Below are positions 26,992-34,357 of a DNA stretch of 64,000 nucleotides, in pieces. Below the pieces are notes generated by a model. The model did no database searches. It saw only the letters and a program-made list of their open reading frames with translations, and was not told the origin of the DNA. The position numbers and the translations under genes were made by a program. Origin of the DNA: Pseudomonas sp. CC120222-01a (GTDB lineage: Bacteria > Pseudomonadota > Gammaproteobacteria > Pseudomonadales > Pseudomonadaceae); NCBI RefSeq assembly GCF_003097235.1, contig NZ_QEQQ01000018.1, positions 56,530-120,529 on the forward strand, written 5' to 3'. Numbering within the stretch: the first letter of the stretch is position 1; each line of letters begins with the position of its first letter.

Positions 26992-28338
26992 TCAATCGAG
27001 GTGCAAGGTGATGCAGAAGGCGGCCCCGCCCAGTGCGGATTCATCCAGGGTCAGCTCGGCGTCATAGCTGTCGACGATGTCCTTGACCACCGCCAGGCCA
27101 ATGCCCTGCCCCGGGTGCTGGCGGTCCAGCCGTTCGCCACGTTCGAGTATCCGTTCCCGTTGGTCGACCGGAACGCCGGGGCCATCGTCCTCGATGCACA
27201 GCGTCAGCGTGCCAGGCGCCTCCTGCAGGCTCACCCGCACGTGCCCCAGACTCAGCCGATAAGCGTTTTCCAGCAGATTGCCCAGCAGTTCCAGCAGCGC
27301 GCCCTGCTCCATGGGCACATGCGACTGTGCAGGCACATCCAGCTGAACCTCGACCCGCTTGTCTCGATAGACCTTGGCCAGGGTGCTGCACAAGCTCTCC
27401 AGCACCGGCAGCAGCAGCACGCTGTGGCGCACCAGCCCGCTCTTGCGCAGGCTGGCACGCTGCAACTGGTAATCGATCTGCTGGCTCATGCGCTCGATCT
27501 GGCTCTGCAGCACCCGAGCCTGCTCGCGCTCGCCGGCACGCTGCTGCATGCTCTCGCCCACGCCCTGCAACACTGCCAGCGGGGTCTTCAGGCTGTGCGC
27601 CAGATCGCCCAGCGAATCGCGGTAGCGGGTGCGTTGTTCGCGTTCGCTACTCAGCAAGCGGTTCAACGAGCGGGTCAGGCGCAGCAGTTCACGCGGGTGC
27701 TCGCCACTGAGGCCATCCCGTGCGCCAGACTCCACCTCATCCAGCTCAGTGCTCAACCGGCGCAGCGAACGCAGCCCCCAGGTCAGGCCGGCCCAGAGCA
27801 GCGCCAGCAAGGCCAGCAAGGCCGCGCCAAAGCCCAGGTAGAGCTTTTCGCGCAGGCCATCGAGCGTGGCCTTGTACTCACTCACCGGCTGCAGCGCCAC
27901 GATGCTGTAGGCCGCGCTCTGGCCGCCGAGCAGCTTGATCTCGACGTCATAGACGAAAAACTCTTCGCCATCGTCCTGATGGATACGGGCGAACTCGTTG
28001 CCACGCCCGTCGTAGCGCGGGCGGTAATTGATGTGCCGGTCGGCGGTGGCGCGCGAGTGCCAGACCAGGTTGCCGTCACGGTCGAAGATGTAGCCCAGCA
28101 GGCCGGTGTAGGGCAGGTTGTAGCGCTCGTCCGGCAGCAATTCGGGCATCTGCAGCTGGCCGTGCTCGATGCGCGCAGCGGATATCAGCGTGGTCACATC
28201 CGAGGCCAGGCGCTGCTCGATCGATTCTTTCAGGGCCAGGCTGAAAGCCTTTTGCAAGGCCGGCAACAACCCAAGCATGAACAGCAGCGCCAGCACTGCC
28301 GCCGCGAGCATAAGCCGCACCCGCAGCGAGCGGATCAT
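26992..28338 (-). CDS. phoQ: Sensor histidine kinase PhoQ
   Basis: 448-aa inner-membrane kinase sensing low Mg2+ and cationic peptides. TM1 at about 8-28, an acidic periplasmic domain to about 165, TM2 at about 170-190, HAMP, then the H-box GDLAHSLKTPLAVLQ, N-box LLGNLLENAYRLS and G-boxes EDDGPGVPVDQRE and GQGIGLAVVKDIV. The H-box with Leu-Lys (HSLKTP instead of HELRTP) is the PhoQ-type variant. Its start overlaps the phoP stop by 4 bp. Order oprH-phoP-phoQ, as in P. aeruginosa, supports the name. A class-2 hairpin repeat follows the stop. Confidence 0.92.
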   Translation of the reverse strand: MIRSLRVRLMLAAAVLALLFMLGLLPALQKAFSLALKESIEQRLASDVTTLISAARIEHGQLQMPELLPDERYNLPYTGLLGYIFDRDGNLVWHSRATADRHINYRPRYDGRGNEFARIHQDDGEEFFVYDVEIKLLGGQSAAYSIVALQPVSEYKATLDGLREKLYLGFGAALLALLALLWAGLTWGLRSLRRLSTELDEVESGARDGLSGEHPRELLRLTRSLNRLLSSEREQRTRYRDSLGDLAHSLKTPLAVLQGVGESMQQRAGEREQARVLQSQIERMSQQIDYQLQRASLRKSGLVRHSVLLLPVLESLCSTLAKVYRDKRVEVQLDVPAQSHVPMEQGALLELLGNLLENAYRLSLGHVRVSLQEAPGTLTLCIEDDGPGVPVDQRERILERGERLDRQHPGQGIGLAVVKDIVDSYDAELTLDESALGGAAFCITLHLD

Positions 28339-29012
28339 CGGCAGCGCTCGGTGAACAGGTAGCCGAGGCCGCGCACCGTGTCGATCGGCTTGAAACCGCT
28401 CTCGCCCTCGAGCTTGCGGCGCAGGCGGCCGACCAGCACCTCGATGACGTTGGGGTCGCGCTCCTCGTCGCCGGGATAGAGCTGCTCCATCAGGCGGTCC
28501 TTGGCCACCACTTGCTGGTGATGACGCATGAGGTACTCGAGGATGCGGTACTCGTAGGCCGTCAGTGCCAGTGGCTGCTCATCCAGGGTTGCCTGTTTGC
28601 GATTGAGGTCCAGCACCAGGGGGCCGGCGGCGATGGTCGACTGGGTGAAACCGCTGGAGCGACGCAGCAAGGCGTTCAGGCGCGCTTCGAGTTCCTCGAA
28701 CTGGAACGGCTTGACCAGATAGTCGTCGGCTCCGGCAGCCAGGCCTTCGACCTTGTCCTGCCAGTTGCCACGGGCGGTGAGAATGAGGATGGGAAAGGTC
28801 TTGCCCTGGCTGCGCAGGCGGCCGATCAGCTCGAGACCGCTGATGCCAGGCAGGCCCAAGTCGACGATGGCCAGGTCGAAATGGAAGTGTTCGACCTGGT
28901 ACAGCGCTTCTTCGGCATTGGCCACGGCTTCGACCACATGGCCGCTTTCGCCCAGGCGTGTGTGGAGGTGGTGCCGCAGCAGGGCTTCGTCCTCGACCAC
29001 CAGCAATTTCAT
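28335..29012 (-). CDS. phoP: Response regulator PhoP
   Basis: 225-aa OmpR-family regulator. Receiver: acidic residues in LLVVEDEALLRHHL, phospho-acceptor Asp in LAIVDLGLPGISGLE, Thr in ILTARG, Lys in YLVKPFQFEELEAR. The C-terminal winged helix ends RRKLEGESGFKPIDTVRGLGYLF. It is placed between oprH and phoQ; the gap to oprH holds a class-2 hairpin repeat that may separate the abundant porin message from the regulator message. Candidate PhoP-type direct repeats lie upstream of oprH. Confidence 0.94.
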   Translation of the reverse strand: MKLLVVEDEALLRHHLHTRLGESGHVVEAVANAEEALYQVEHFHFDLAIVDLGLPGISGLELIGRLRSQGKTFPILILTARGNWQDKVEGLAAGADDYLVKPFQFEELEARLNALLRRSSGFTQSTIAAGPLVLDLNRKQATLDEQPLALTAYEYRILEYLMRHHQQVVAKDRLMEQLYPGDEERDPNVIEVLVGRLRRKLEGESGFKPIDTVRGLGYLFTERCR

Positions 29013-29035
29013 GTAGCACTCCTATTCATGTATTG

Positions 29036-29084
29036 CCTGTGCTGGCCTCTTCGCGGGACAAGCCCGCGAGAGGGCCGGCACAGG
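29036..29084. repeat. Class-2 hairpin repeat between oprH and phoP
   Basis: CCTGTGCTGGCCTCTTCGCG pairs with the mirror arm ending GGGCCGGCACAGG across a short loop (ACAAG). Related to 26938 and 52931. Its place inside the oprH-phoP-phoQ operon suggests an effect on mRNA stability or partial termination. Confidence 0.85.
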
Positions 29085-29101
29085 ATAACCCGGCTCGCCG
29101 G

Positions 29102-29707
29102 TCAGAACTTGTAGCTGGCCGCCAGGTAGGTCTGTGCACTGCTGGTCAGGCGCAGGGTACCTTCCTTCGGCCCGCCACTGGCACCCACCTCCGTTGCAGC
29201 ATTGGTACGCAGGTAACGGTAGCCCAGCTCGACCGAAGCCTGGTCGGTGATGTCCTGGATAACGCCGGCCTGCAAGCCGTAGGCATAGCCATAGTCGGTA
29301 TCACGACTAGCCCCTGGCGAATCCTGGGTCAGCTTGGTCATGCCCAGGCTGCCACCGCCAAACAGCTTGGTGGTATCCCCCACTGGCAACAGCAGGTCGT
29401 AGCTGCCGAGCAGGTTTTCCTGGCGCAGCTTGTAACCGCTGTGGTCGCCGGAAACGTTGTCGTAGGTCATGTAGTAGCGGGCCTGATCATTGATCTTGCC
29501 CAGGCGCACGCCCCAGGTATCGTCCTTGCCGATGATGCCGTCGGCGTTCAGGTGGTCAGTATTGCTCTGCAGCAGGCCGGACTTGCGGACCTTGTCGCTG
29601 GTCTGCCCGTACGTGAAGCTGGCGAAAGTATCTTCGGCCGCCTGGGCAGAGGTCATGCCAGCGGCGCAAACGGCCATGGCAGCGAGCAGGGTATTGAAGG
29701 TTTTCAT
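29102..29707 (-). CDS. oprH: Outer-membrane protein OprH (PhoP/Q- and Mg2+-regulated porin-like)
   Basis: 201-aa outer-membrane beta barrel that binds lipopolysaccharide and stabilises the membrane when Mg2+ is low. Signal peptide MKTFNTLLAAMAVCAAGMTSAQA. From memory the mature part matches P. aeruginosa OprH in several blocks: a GKINDQARYYMTYDN strand, KLRQENLLGSYDLLLPVGD, TKLFGGGSLGMTKL, YGLQAGVIQDI, LGYRYLRTNAATEV, and the C-terminal aromatic YLAASYKF. First gene of the oprH-phoP-phoQ operon. Four GTTCA repeats at 11-bp spacing upstream indicate PhoP control. Confidence 0.92.
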   Translation of the reverse strand: MKTFNTLLAAMAVCAAGMTSAQAAEDTFASFTYGQTSDKVRKSGLLQSNTDHLNADGIIGKDDTWGVRLGKINDQARYYMTYDNVSGDHSGYKLRQENLLGSYDLLLPVGDTTKLFGGGSLGMTKLTQDSPGASRDTDYGYAYGLQAGVIQDITDQASVELGYRYLRTNAATEVGASGGPKEGTLRLTSSAQTYLAASYKF

Positions 29708-29767
29708 GGCTTCTTACTCCAGTTGAATGCGCTGTTGCGGTCTGGAAGCTAGAGTAAGCAGGGTGCC

Positions 29768-29807
29768 CTGAACCGCGGCTGAACCCTGACTGAACCGCGG
29801 CTGAACG
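29768..29807 (-). promoter_or_regulatory. Tandem PhoP-type direct repeats upstream of oprH
   Basis: Four copies of GTTCA (TGAAC on the plus strand at 29769, 29780, 29791 and 29802) spaced exactly 11 bp, matching the hexamer-N5-hexamer layout of PhoP boxes. A weak -10 (TACTCT, minus strand, 29751-29756) lies 12 bp past the last copy, where bound PhoP would replace the -35. The 129-bp region also carries the divergent promoter of the dienelactone hydrolase gene. Confidence 0.75.
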
Positions 29808-29836
29808 ATCTGTTTGCAAAACAAGGAGTAGTGAAC

Positions 29837-30631
29837 ATGCGTGCCCTGCTGGCCCTGATCCTGATGTGCAGCGCCGTCTTCGCCCAAGCGGCGGTGCAAA
29901 CCCGCGAGATCCGTTACCAAGATGCCGACGGCACCGCGCTGATCGGCTATTACGCCTACGACGATGCCGTGAAGGGCGAACGCCCGGGTGTGCTGGTGGT
30001 GCACGAATGGTGGGGGCTGAACGACTATGCCAAACGCCGCGCCCGCGACCTCGCCGCGCTGGGCTACAGCGCACTGGCCATCGACATGTATGGCGAAGGC
30101 AAGCACACCGAGCACCCGCAGGACGCCCAGGCATTCATGGCCGAGGCGATGAAGGACCCTAAAGCGGCGGCCAGGCGCTTCGACGCCGGGCTCGACCTGC
30201 TGAAGAAACAACCCTATACCGACAAGCACAAGCTCGGCGCAGTGGGCTACTGCTTTGGCGGCAAGGTGGTACTGGATGCCGCGCGCCGGGGCGCGCGGCT
30301 GGATGGCGTGGTGAGCTTCCACGGCGCACTGGCCACCCAGACACCGGTCACCGAGCCTGGCGTGGTGCGGGCCTACGTGCTGGTCGAACACGGGGCGGAC
30401 GACAGCATGGTCACCCCGCAGCAGGTGGACGCCTTCAAGAAAGAGATGGATGCGGCCAAGGTCAACTACCAGTTCGTCAGCATTCCGGGCGCCAAGCATG
30501 GGTTCACCAACCCGGATGCAGACCGCCTGAGCCACGGTGAGCATGGCGGGCCTGACATTGGCTACAACGAAGCGGCGGACAAGAGCTCCTGGGCAGACAT
30601 GCAGGCGTTCTTCAAAAAGGTGTTCGAGTAG
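29837..30631 (+). CDS. Exported dienelactone hydrolase family protein
   Basis: 264-aa alpha/beta hydrolase with a signal peptide (MRALLALILMCSAVFAQAAV), so it acts in the periplasm, unlike classical cytoplasmic dienelactone hydrolase. The catalytic triad is visible: Cys in VGYCFGGKVV, Asp in EHGADDSMV and His in GAKHGFTNPDADR. HEWWGLNDYAKRRARDLA is the family's oxyanion region. The ATG at 29837 has AAGGAG at good spacing; a GTG two codons upstream is too close. The substrate is unknown; members include general ester or lactone hydrolases. Its promoter shares the region of the PhoP repeats. Confidence 0.88.
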   Translation: MRALLALILMCSAVFAQAAVQTREIRYQDADGTALIGYYAYDDAVKGERPGVLVVHEWWGLNDYAKRRARDLAALGYSALAIDMYGEGKHTEHPQDAQAFMAEAMKDPKAAARRFDAGLDLLKKQPYTDKHKLGAVGYCFGGKVVLDAARRGARLDGVVSFHGALATQTPVTEPGVVRAYVLVEHGADDSMVTPQQVDAFKKEMDAAKVNYQFVSIPGAKHGFTNPDADRLSHGEHGGPDIGYNEAADKSSWADMQAFFKKVFE

Positions 30632-30639
30632 AGATCGCC

Positions 30640-30658
30640 GGGGCCGCTGTGCGGCCCC
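30640..30658 (+). terminator. Hairpin after dienelactone hydrolase gene
   Basis: Perfect 8-bp stem GGGGCCGC/GCGGCCCC with loop TGT, 9 bp after the stop; only a short T/C tail, so weak or rho-assisted. Confidence 0.6.
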
Positions 30659-30697
30659 ATCTCCCACATGAGACTCACGGCTGGCACAATACCGGTC

Positions 30698-31399
30698 ATG
30701 AACACACTCCCCGCCTGCTGCGCCCCGCTCCAGCATCACTGGCCCCTGCCCCGCCCGCTGCACGGCGCGGTGCTGGTCAGCTGCGCCTTCGATCCCGCCC
30801 ACCTGGCCGCTGATGACTTCCAGCGCGCCGGCATCGTGCCCAGCGCCAGCCTGCAACGTTCAGTGGCCAAGCGCCAGGCCGAGTACCTGGCCGGCCGTGT
30901 TTGCGCCCGTGCCGCGCTGCTGCGCCTGGATGGCCGCGACTACGTGCCAGGCACCCACGAGGACCGCTCGCCGATCTGGCCCGCGGGTATACACGGCTCG
31001 ATCACCCATGGCAAAGGCTGGGCCGCCGCCGTCGTCGCTGCCGATGGCGCCTGCCGCAGCCTGGGCCTGGACCAGGAAGCGCTGCTGGATGATGAACGCG
31101 CCGAGCGGCTGATGGGCGAGATCCTGACGCCCACCGAGCTTGAACGCTTGGACCGCAGTCAGCTGGGCCTGACGGTCACCCTGACCTTCTCGCTCAAGGA
31201 GAGCCTGTTCAAGGCGCTCTACCCACTGACCCGGCAGCGCTTCTATTTCGAGCATGCCGAAGTGCTGGCGTGGTCCGCCGATGGACTGGCCCGTTTACGC
31301 CTGCTCACCGACCTGTCACCCGAATGGCGACACGGCACCGAAGTCGAAGGCCAGTTCTGCCTGCAAGACGGCCACCTGCTCAGCCTGATCAGCGTCTGA
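30698..31399 (+). CDS. pcpS: 4'-phosphopantetheinyl transferase PcpS
   Basis: Sfp/EntD-type transferase that attaches the CoA-derived arm to carrier proteins of fatty acid, siderophore and NRPS systems; in pseudomonads a single broad enzyme does all of these. The start at 30698 (MNTLPACCAPLQHHW) gives 233 aa. Motifs: GRVCARAALLRL, WPAGIHGSITHGKGWAA (CoA contacts), the Mg2+-binding Asp in LGLDQEALLD, and TFSLKESLFKALYP, the WxxKE-like motif with Lys and Glu. It converges on the RstB-like kinase gene, with only 3 bp between the stops. Confidence 0.92.
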   Translation: MNTLPACCAPLQHHWPLPRPLHGAVLVSCAFDPAHLAADDFQRAGIVPSASLQRSVAKRQAEYLAGRVCARAALLRLDGRDYVPGTHEDRSPIWPAGIHGSITHGKGWAAAVVAADGACRSLGLDQEALLDDERAERLMGEILTPTELERLDRSQLGLTVTLTFSLKESLFKALYPLTRQRFYFEHAEVLAWSADGLARLRLLTDLSPEWRHGTEVEGQFCLQDGHLLSLISV

Positions 31400-31402
31400 G
31401 CC

Positions 31403-33004
31403 CTACTGCGGCGCCTGCTCACGCGGCCAGTTGAGGCTGAAGCAGGCGCCGCCCAGCGCCTCGCTACGGCCCACCGTGGCGCGGCCAGCGTGCCAGTAGA
31501 TGATCCGCCGCACGATCGACAGGCCCAGGCCATGCCCGCCGGAAGCGCGGGTGCGGCTGTCGTCGAGCCGGGTAAAGGGTGTGAAGATGCGATCCCAGAC
31601 GCCCTCGGGAATACCCGGGCCATCGTCTTCCACATCGATGCGGCAACGCTGCTGACCCAGCTGATAGCTCAGGCGTACTTCACTGCCAGCATGGCGCAGG
31701 GCATTGCTCACCAGGTTCTGCAGCGCACGATGCAGATAACGCGGTTCGGCCTCGACCCAGCAGCCGTCGCTGGCCTGGCACGCCCCACGCCGCAAGCGGA
31801 CCTTGCTGTTGAGCGGCGCCAACTCGTCGATCACTCGGTCGAGCAAGGCATCCAGCTCGACACGCTGGAACTTCAGCGCCGGGGCGCCCTGCTCCAGGCG
31901 TGCGTAGGTCAGCATCTCGTCGACCAGCTTGTCCAGGTCCTGGATATCGCCATCCATGCCGGCCAGGTGCTTGGCGCGGGCCTGCTCGGTGGTCGCGCTT
32001 TCGATCATCTCCAGGCCAAAGCGCAGGCGTGCCACCGGCGTGCGCAGTTCGTGGGACACCGCGCGCACCAGTTCGCGCTGCATGTTCAGCGAGCGCTGCA
32101 GGTGTTCGGCCATGCCATTGAATGCCGCGGCCAGACGCCCCACCGAATCGGCATCACCGGCCGGCACGCGGGTGTCCAGGCTGCCCTGGGCGATGCGCGT
32201 GGCGGCGATTTCCATGCCCGACACGCGCCGCTCCAGCTGGCGTACCAGCAGGTACACCACCAGGCCGATCAGGCACAGGCCAAGGAAAGCGATCAGGATC
32301 AGCAACTGCGGTGGATAGGGGTTGAGCTGATACAGCGGGCCGATCTCCAGCACCAGCGGCGAACCTGGCAGGCCGGCGAACACACGGATCGAATCACCAT
32401 CGCGCCCCAGCGCCATCACCGTGTCCCCCTCCTCCACCCGGCGCCGCTGATCATCGTCCAGGCCGACCCGCTCGATGCGTTGCAGGGCGACGCCGAAGCC
32501 GAAGCCCTTGCTCTGGGTGATTTCTGCCAGGCGCTGCTGCTGCTCGGTCACCGGGTAGCGCACCAGCTCATCGGCCAACAGGTAAAGCGTGGCCCGCGCC
32601 AGCTGCTCGCTGACCTGCTTGACCTGGGCCACCAGCAACAAGTCCTCCCGGCCAACCTTGCGCAGCACCTGGGCGGCGTGCGGCCCGGTCTTCTCCACCA
32701 CCACCAGGCCACGGTACAGGCGGGCGCGCTGGCCACCATCCAAAGTGCGCGCCGTCATCGGCTGCAGTTCGAGCGGCACGCCGAGCAAGCGCCCCCACAT
32801 CAACAGCGAGCGCTTGCGCTCGGTTTCATTCTGCTGCGCCAGGTTGTCGGCCATCAGGCTGAACGTACCCTGGGCCAGGCGCTCGCGGTGCTGGGCCGCG
32901 CGCACTTCGTTGACCAGGTGCAGGCTGAGCACGCCGAGCAGCGCCACCAGCACCAGCACCGCAAGCATCCCGCCATAGATGCGCAGGAAGATCGAACGGT
33001 TCAT
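31403..33004 (-). CDS. RstB-like sensor histidine kinase
   Basis: 533-aa kinase with TM1 at about 8-30, a long periplasmic domain (to about 235), TM2 at about 237-258 (LLILIAFLGLCLIGLVVYLLV), HAMP (MEIAATRIAQGSLDTRV), H-box LVRAVSHELRTPVARLR, N-box LQNLVSNALRHA and G-boxes DDGPGIPEGVWDR and GGHGLGLSIVRRI. It overlaps the regulator gene by 4 bp. In the P. putida literature I recall this pair (beside pcpS) being called RstA/RstB; the signal is not known. All kinase motifs are intact. Confidence 0.85.
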   Translation of the reverse strand: MNRSIFLRIYGGMLAVLVLVALLGVLSLHLVNEVRAAQHRERLAQGTFSLMADNLAQQNETERKRSLLMWGRLLGVPLELQPMTARTLDGGQRARLYRGLVVVEKTGPHAAQVLRKVGREDLLLVAQVKQVSEQLARATLYLLADELVRYPVTEQQQRLAEITQSKGFGFGVALQRIERVGLDDDQRRRVEEGDTVMALGRDGDSIRVFAGLPGSPLVLEIGPLYQLNPYPPQLLILIAFLGLCLIGLVVYLLVRQLERRVSGMEIAATRIAQGSLDTRVPAGDADSVGRLAAAFNGMAEHLQRSLNMQRELVRAVSHELRTPVARLRFGLEMIESATTEQARAKHLAGMDGDIQDLDKLVDEMLTYARLEQGAPALKFQRVELDALLDRVIDELAPLNSKVRLRRGACQASDGCWVEAEPRYLHRALQNLVSNALRHAGSEVRLSYQLGQQRCRIDVEDDGPGIPEGVWDRIFTPFTRLDDSRTRASGGHGLGLSIVRRIIYWHAGRATVGRSEALGGACFSLNWPREQAPQ

Positions 33005-33699
33005 GGGGCATCGCCGACGAACAGGTAACCCTTGCTGCGCAGTGTCTTGATCAGCCGCGGGTGGATCGGGTCGTCGCCGATCTTGGGGCGAATCCTGGAA
33101 ATGCGCACGTCGATGGAGCGGTCCTGGCCGTCGTAGCCGACCCCGCGCAGGGCAGTGAAGATCTGTTCGCGCGACAGCACCCGCCCGGCGTTGCTGGCCA
33201 GCAGCCAGAGCAGATCGAATTCGGCACCGGTGAGGTCGATCTGCTGCGCGTCGAGCCAGGCCTCACGCAGGCGGTTGTCGATGCGCAGCGGGCCGAAGGC
33301 CAGGTCGTGGCGCTTGGTATCGGGGCCTTCGCTGCGCCGCAGCAGGGCCTGGATCCGCGCCAGCAGCAAGCGCGGGCGCACCGGCTTGCACACGTAGTCA
33401 TCGGCCCCCAGGTCCAGACCCTGAACCTGATCGAGTTCGTCGCTACGGGCCGTCAGCATAAGAATGGGGCCCAGGTACTGGCCACGCACGCGGCGGCAGA
33501 TGCTCAGGCCGTCTTCGCCGGGGAGCATCAGATCGAGGATCACCAGGTCCGGCTGGCTGTCGACGATGCGGCGCGCGGCGCGGGCGCCATCGCCCTCCAC
33601 GGCGACCTCGTAGCCGTTGGCTTGCAAGTACTCGGCAGTGAGCTCAGCCAGGCGCTGGTCGTCTTCGACAATGAGGATGCGGTTGCTGGGTTGGTCCAT
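33001..33699 (-). CDS. RstA-like OmpR-family response regulator
   Basis: The start at 33699 (MDQPSNRILIVEDDQRLAEL) gives 232 aa. Receiver: acidic pair in IVEDDQRL, phospho-acceptor Asp in LVILDLMLPGEDGL, Thr in MLTARSDE, Lys in YVCKPVRPRLLLAR. The winged-helix effector ends RIRPKIGDDPIHPRLIKTLRSKGYLF. It is cotranscribed with the kinase downstream. The 658-bp region upstream is shared with nrdA and begins with the promoter of this pair. The regulon is not deducible here. Confidence 0.87.
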   Translation of the reverse strand: MDQPSNRILIVEDDQRLAELTAEYLQANGYEVAVEGDGARAARRIVDSQPDLVILDLMLPGEDGLSICRRVRGQYLGPILMLTARSDELDQVQGLDLGADDYVCKPVRPRLLLARIQALLRRSEGPDTKRHDLAFGPLRIDNRLREAWLDAQQIDLTGAEFDLLWLLASNAGRVLSREQIFTALRGVGYDGQDRSIDVRISRIRPKIGDDPIHPRLIKTLRSKGYLFVGDAP

Positions 33700-33956
33700 G
33701 GCCCCTGCCTTTGAATTGTTGTTTTTCTGTCGGTACCGGCCTTTAACCAAAAGGCAACATCACCCCCGGATACTACGTGCCGCCCATCGGCACTGCCAAC
33801 CTGCCCGACGGCAGCCTCGACTGAACCGTTTTTTGTGGTAGGGTTCGCGCCCGAAAATTTCTGCCTGGGGGCAGCGACCGAGAGAAAAATAGTGCACGCC
33901 ACTTGGCACTAGGCCTACAGCGATTACCCACTATTCACTCACAAAGTACGCACAAG

Positions 33957-33965
33957 TTATCCACA
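33957..33965 (+). promoter_or_regulatory. DnaA box upstream of nrdA
   Basis: TTATCCACA, an exact match to the strict 9-mer, 36 bp before the first candidate NrdR box. DnaA is known to bind upstream of nrdAB in E. coli. It lies in the 658-bp gap between the RstA-like gene and nrdA (33700-34357), which otherwise shows no convincing gene. Confidence 0.65.
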
Positions 33966-33992
33966 GGCGGTTGCCTTGCAAAGACCCCTGTA

Positions 33993-34039
33993 CCGCATTA
34001 TCTTGTATCCCCAGCACAGCAAACCACTAGATGTTGGGT
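33993..34039 (+). promoter_or_regulatory. Pair of NrdR boxes upstream of nrdA
   Basis: Candidate boxes at 33993-34008 (core CATTATCTTG) and 34024-34039 (core CTAGATGTTG) follow the pattern CwAtATaTwG, with start points 31 bp apart, the integral-turn spacing required by the ATP-cone repressor NrdR. The nrdA ATG is a further 319 bp downstream, implying a long leader or a second promoter. Confidence 0.7.
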
Positions 34040-34357
34040 TTCAGTCACCAACGCCAAGCATGAGTCAGCAGAAAAATTCAAGCGATTTTTCTGGCAGAAC
34101 TCGTCGTGGTTTCAACGATCCAACCGCTCCTAGCGGATACTGAACAGCCTGCTCTGGCTCACCCCAGGGCATTTGACTTCGGCCAGGGAGCGGCAAGGTT
34201 CTTGCCCCCATTTCCTGATCTGTCCCGAAGTCGGTACGCCCGAGCGGGTGGATGCGCGTGCATGACGCATCCTCGCCAAGGCCATCGAGCAAGTGGACGG
34301 AACGGTGGGCGCCCAAAAGGCGCCTGAACACTATAGAAACTGTGGAGACACCCACCC

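Noticed and set aside
33903..34133. 76-codon frame in the nrdA upstream region
   Set aside because: No ribosome site, it spans the DnaA and NrdR boxes, and the product has no recognisable character; better read as regulatory DNA.
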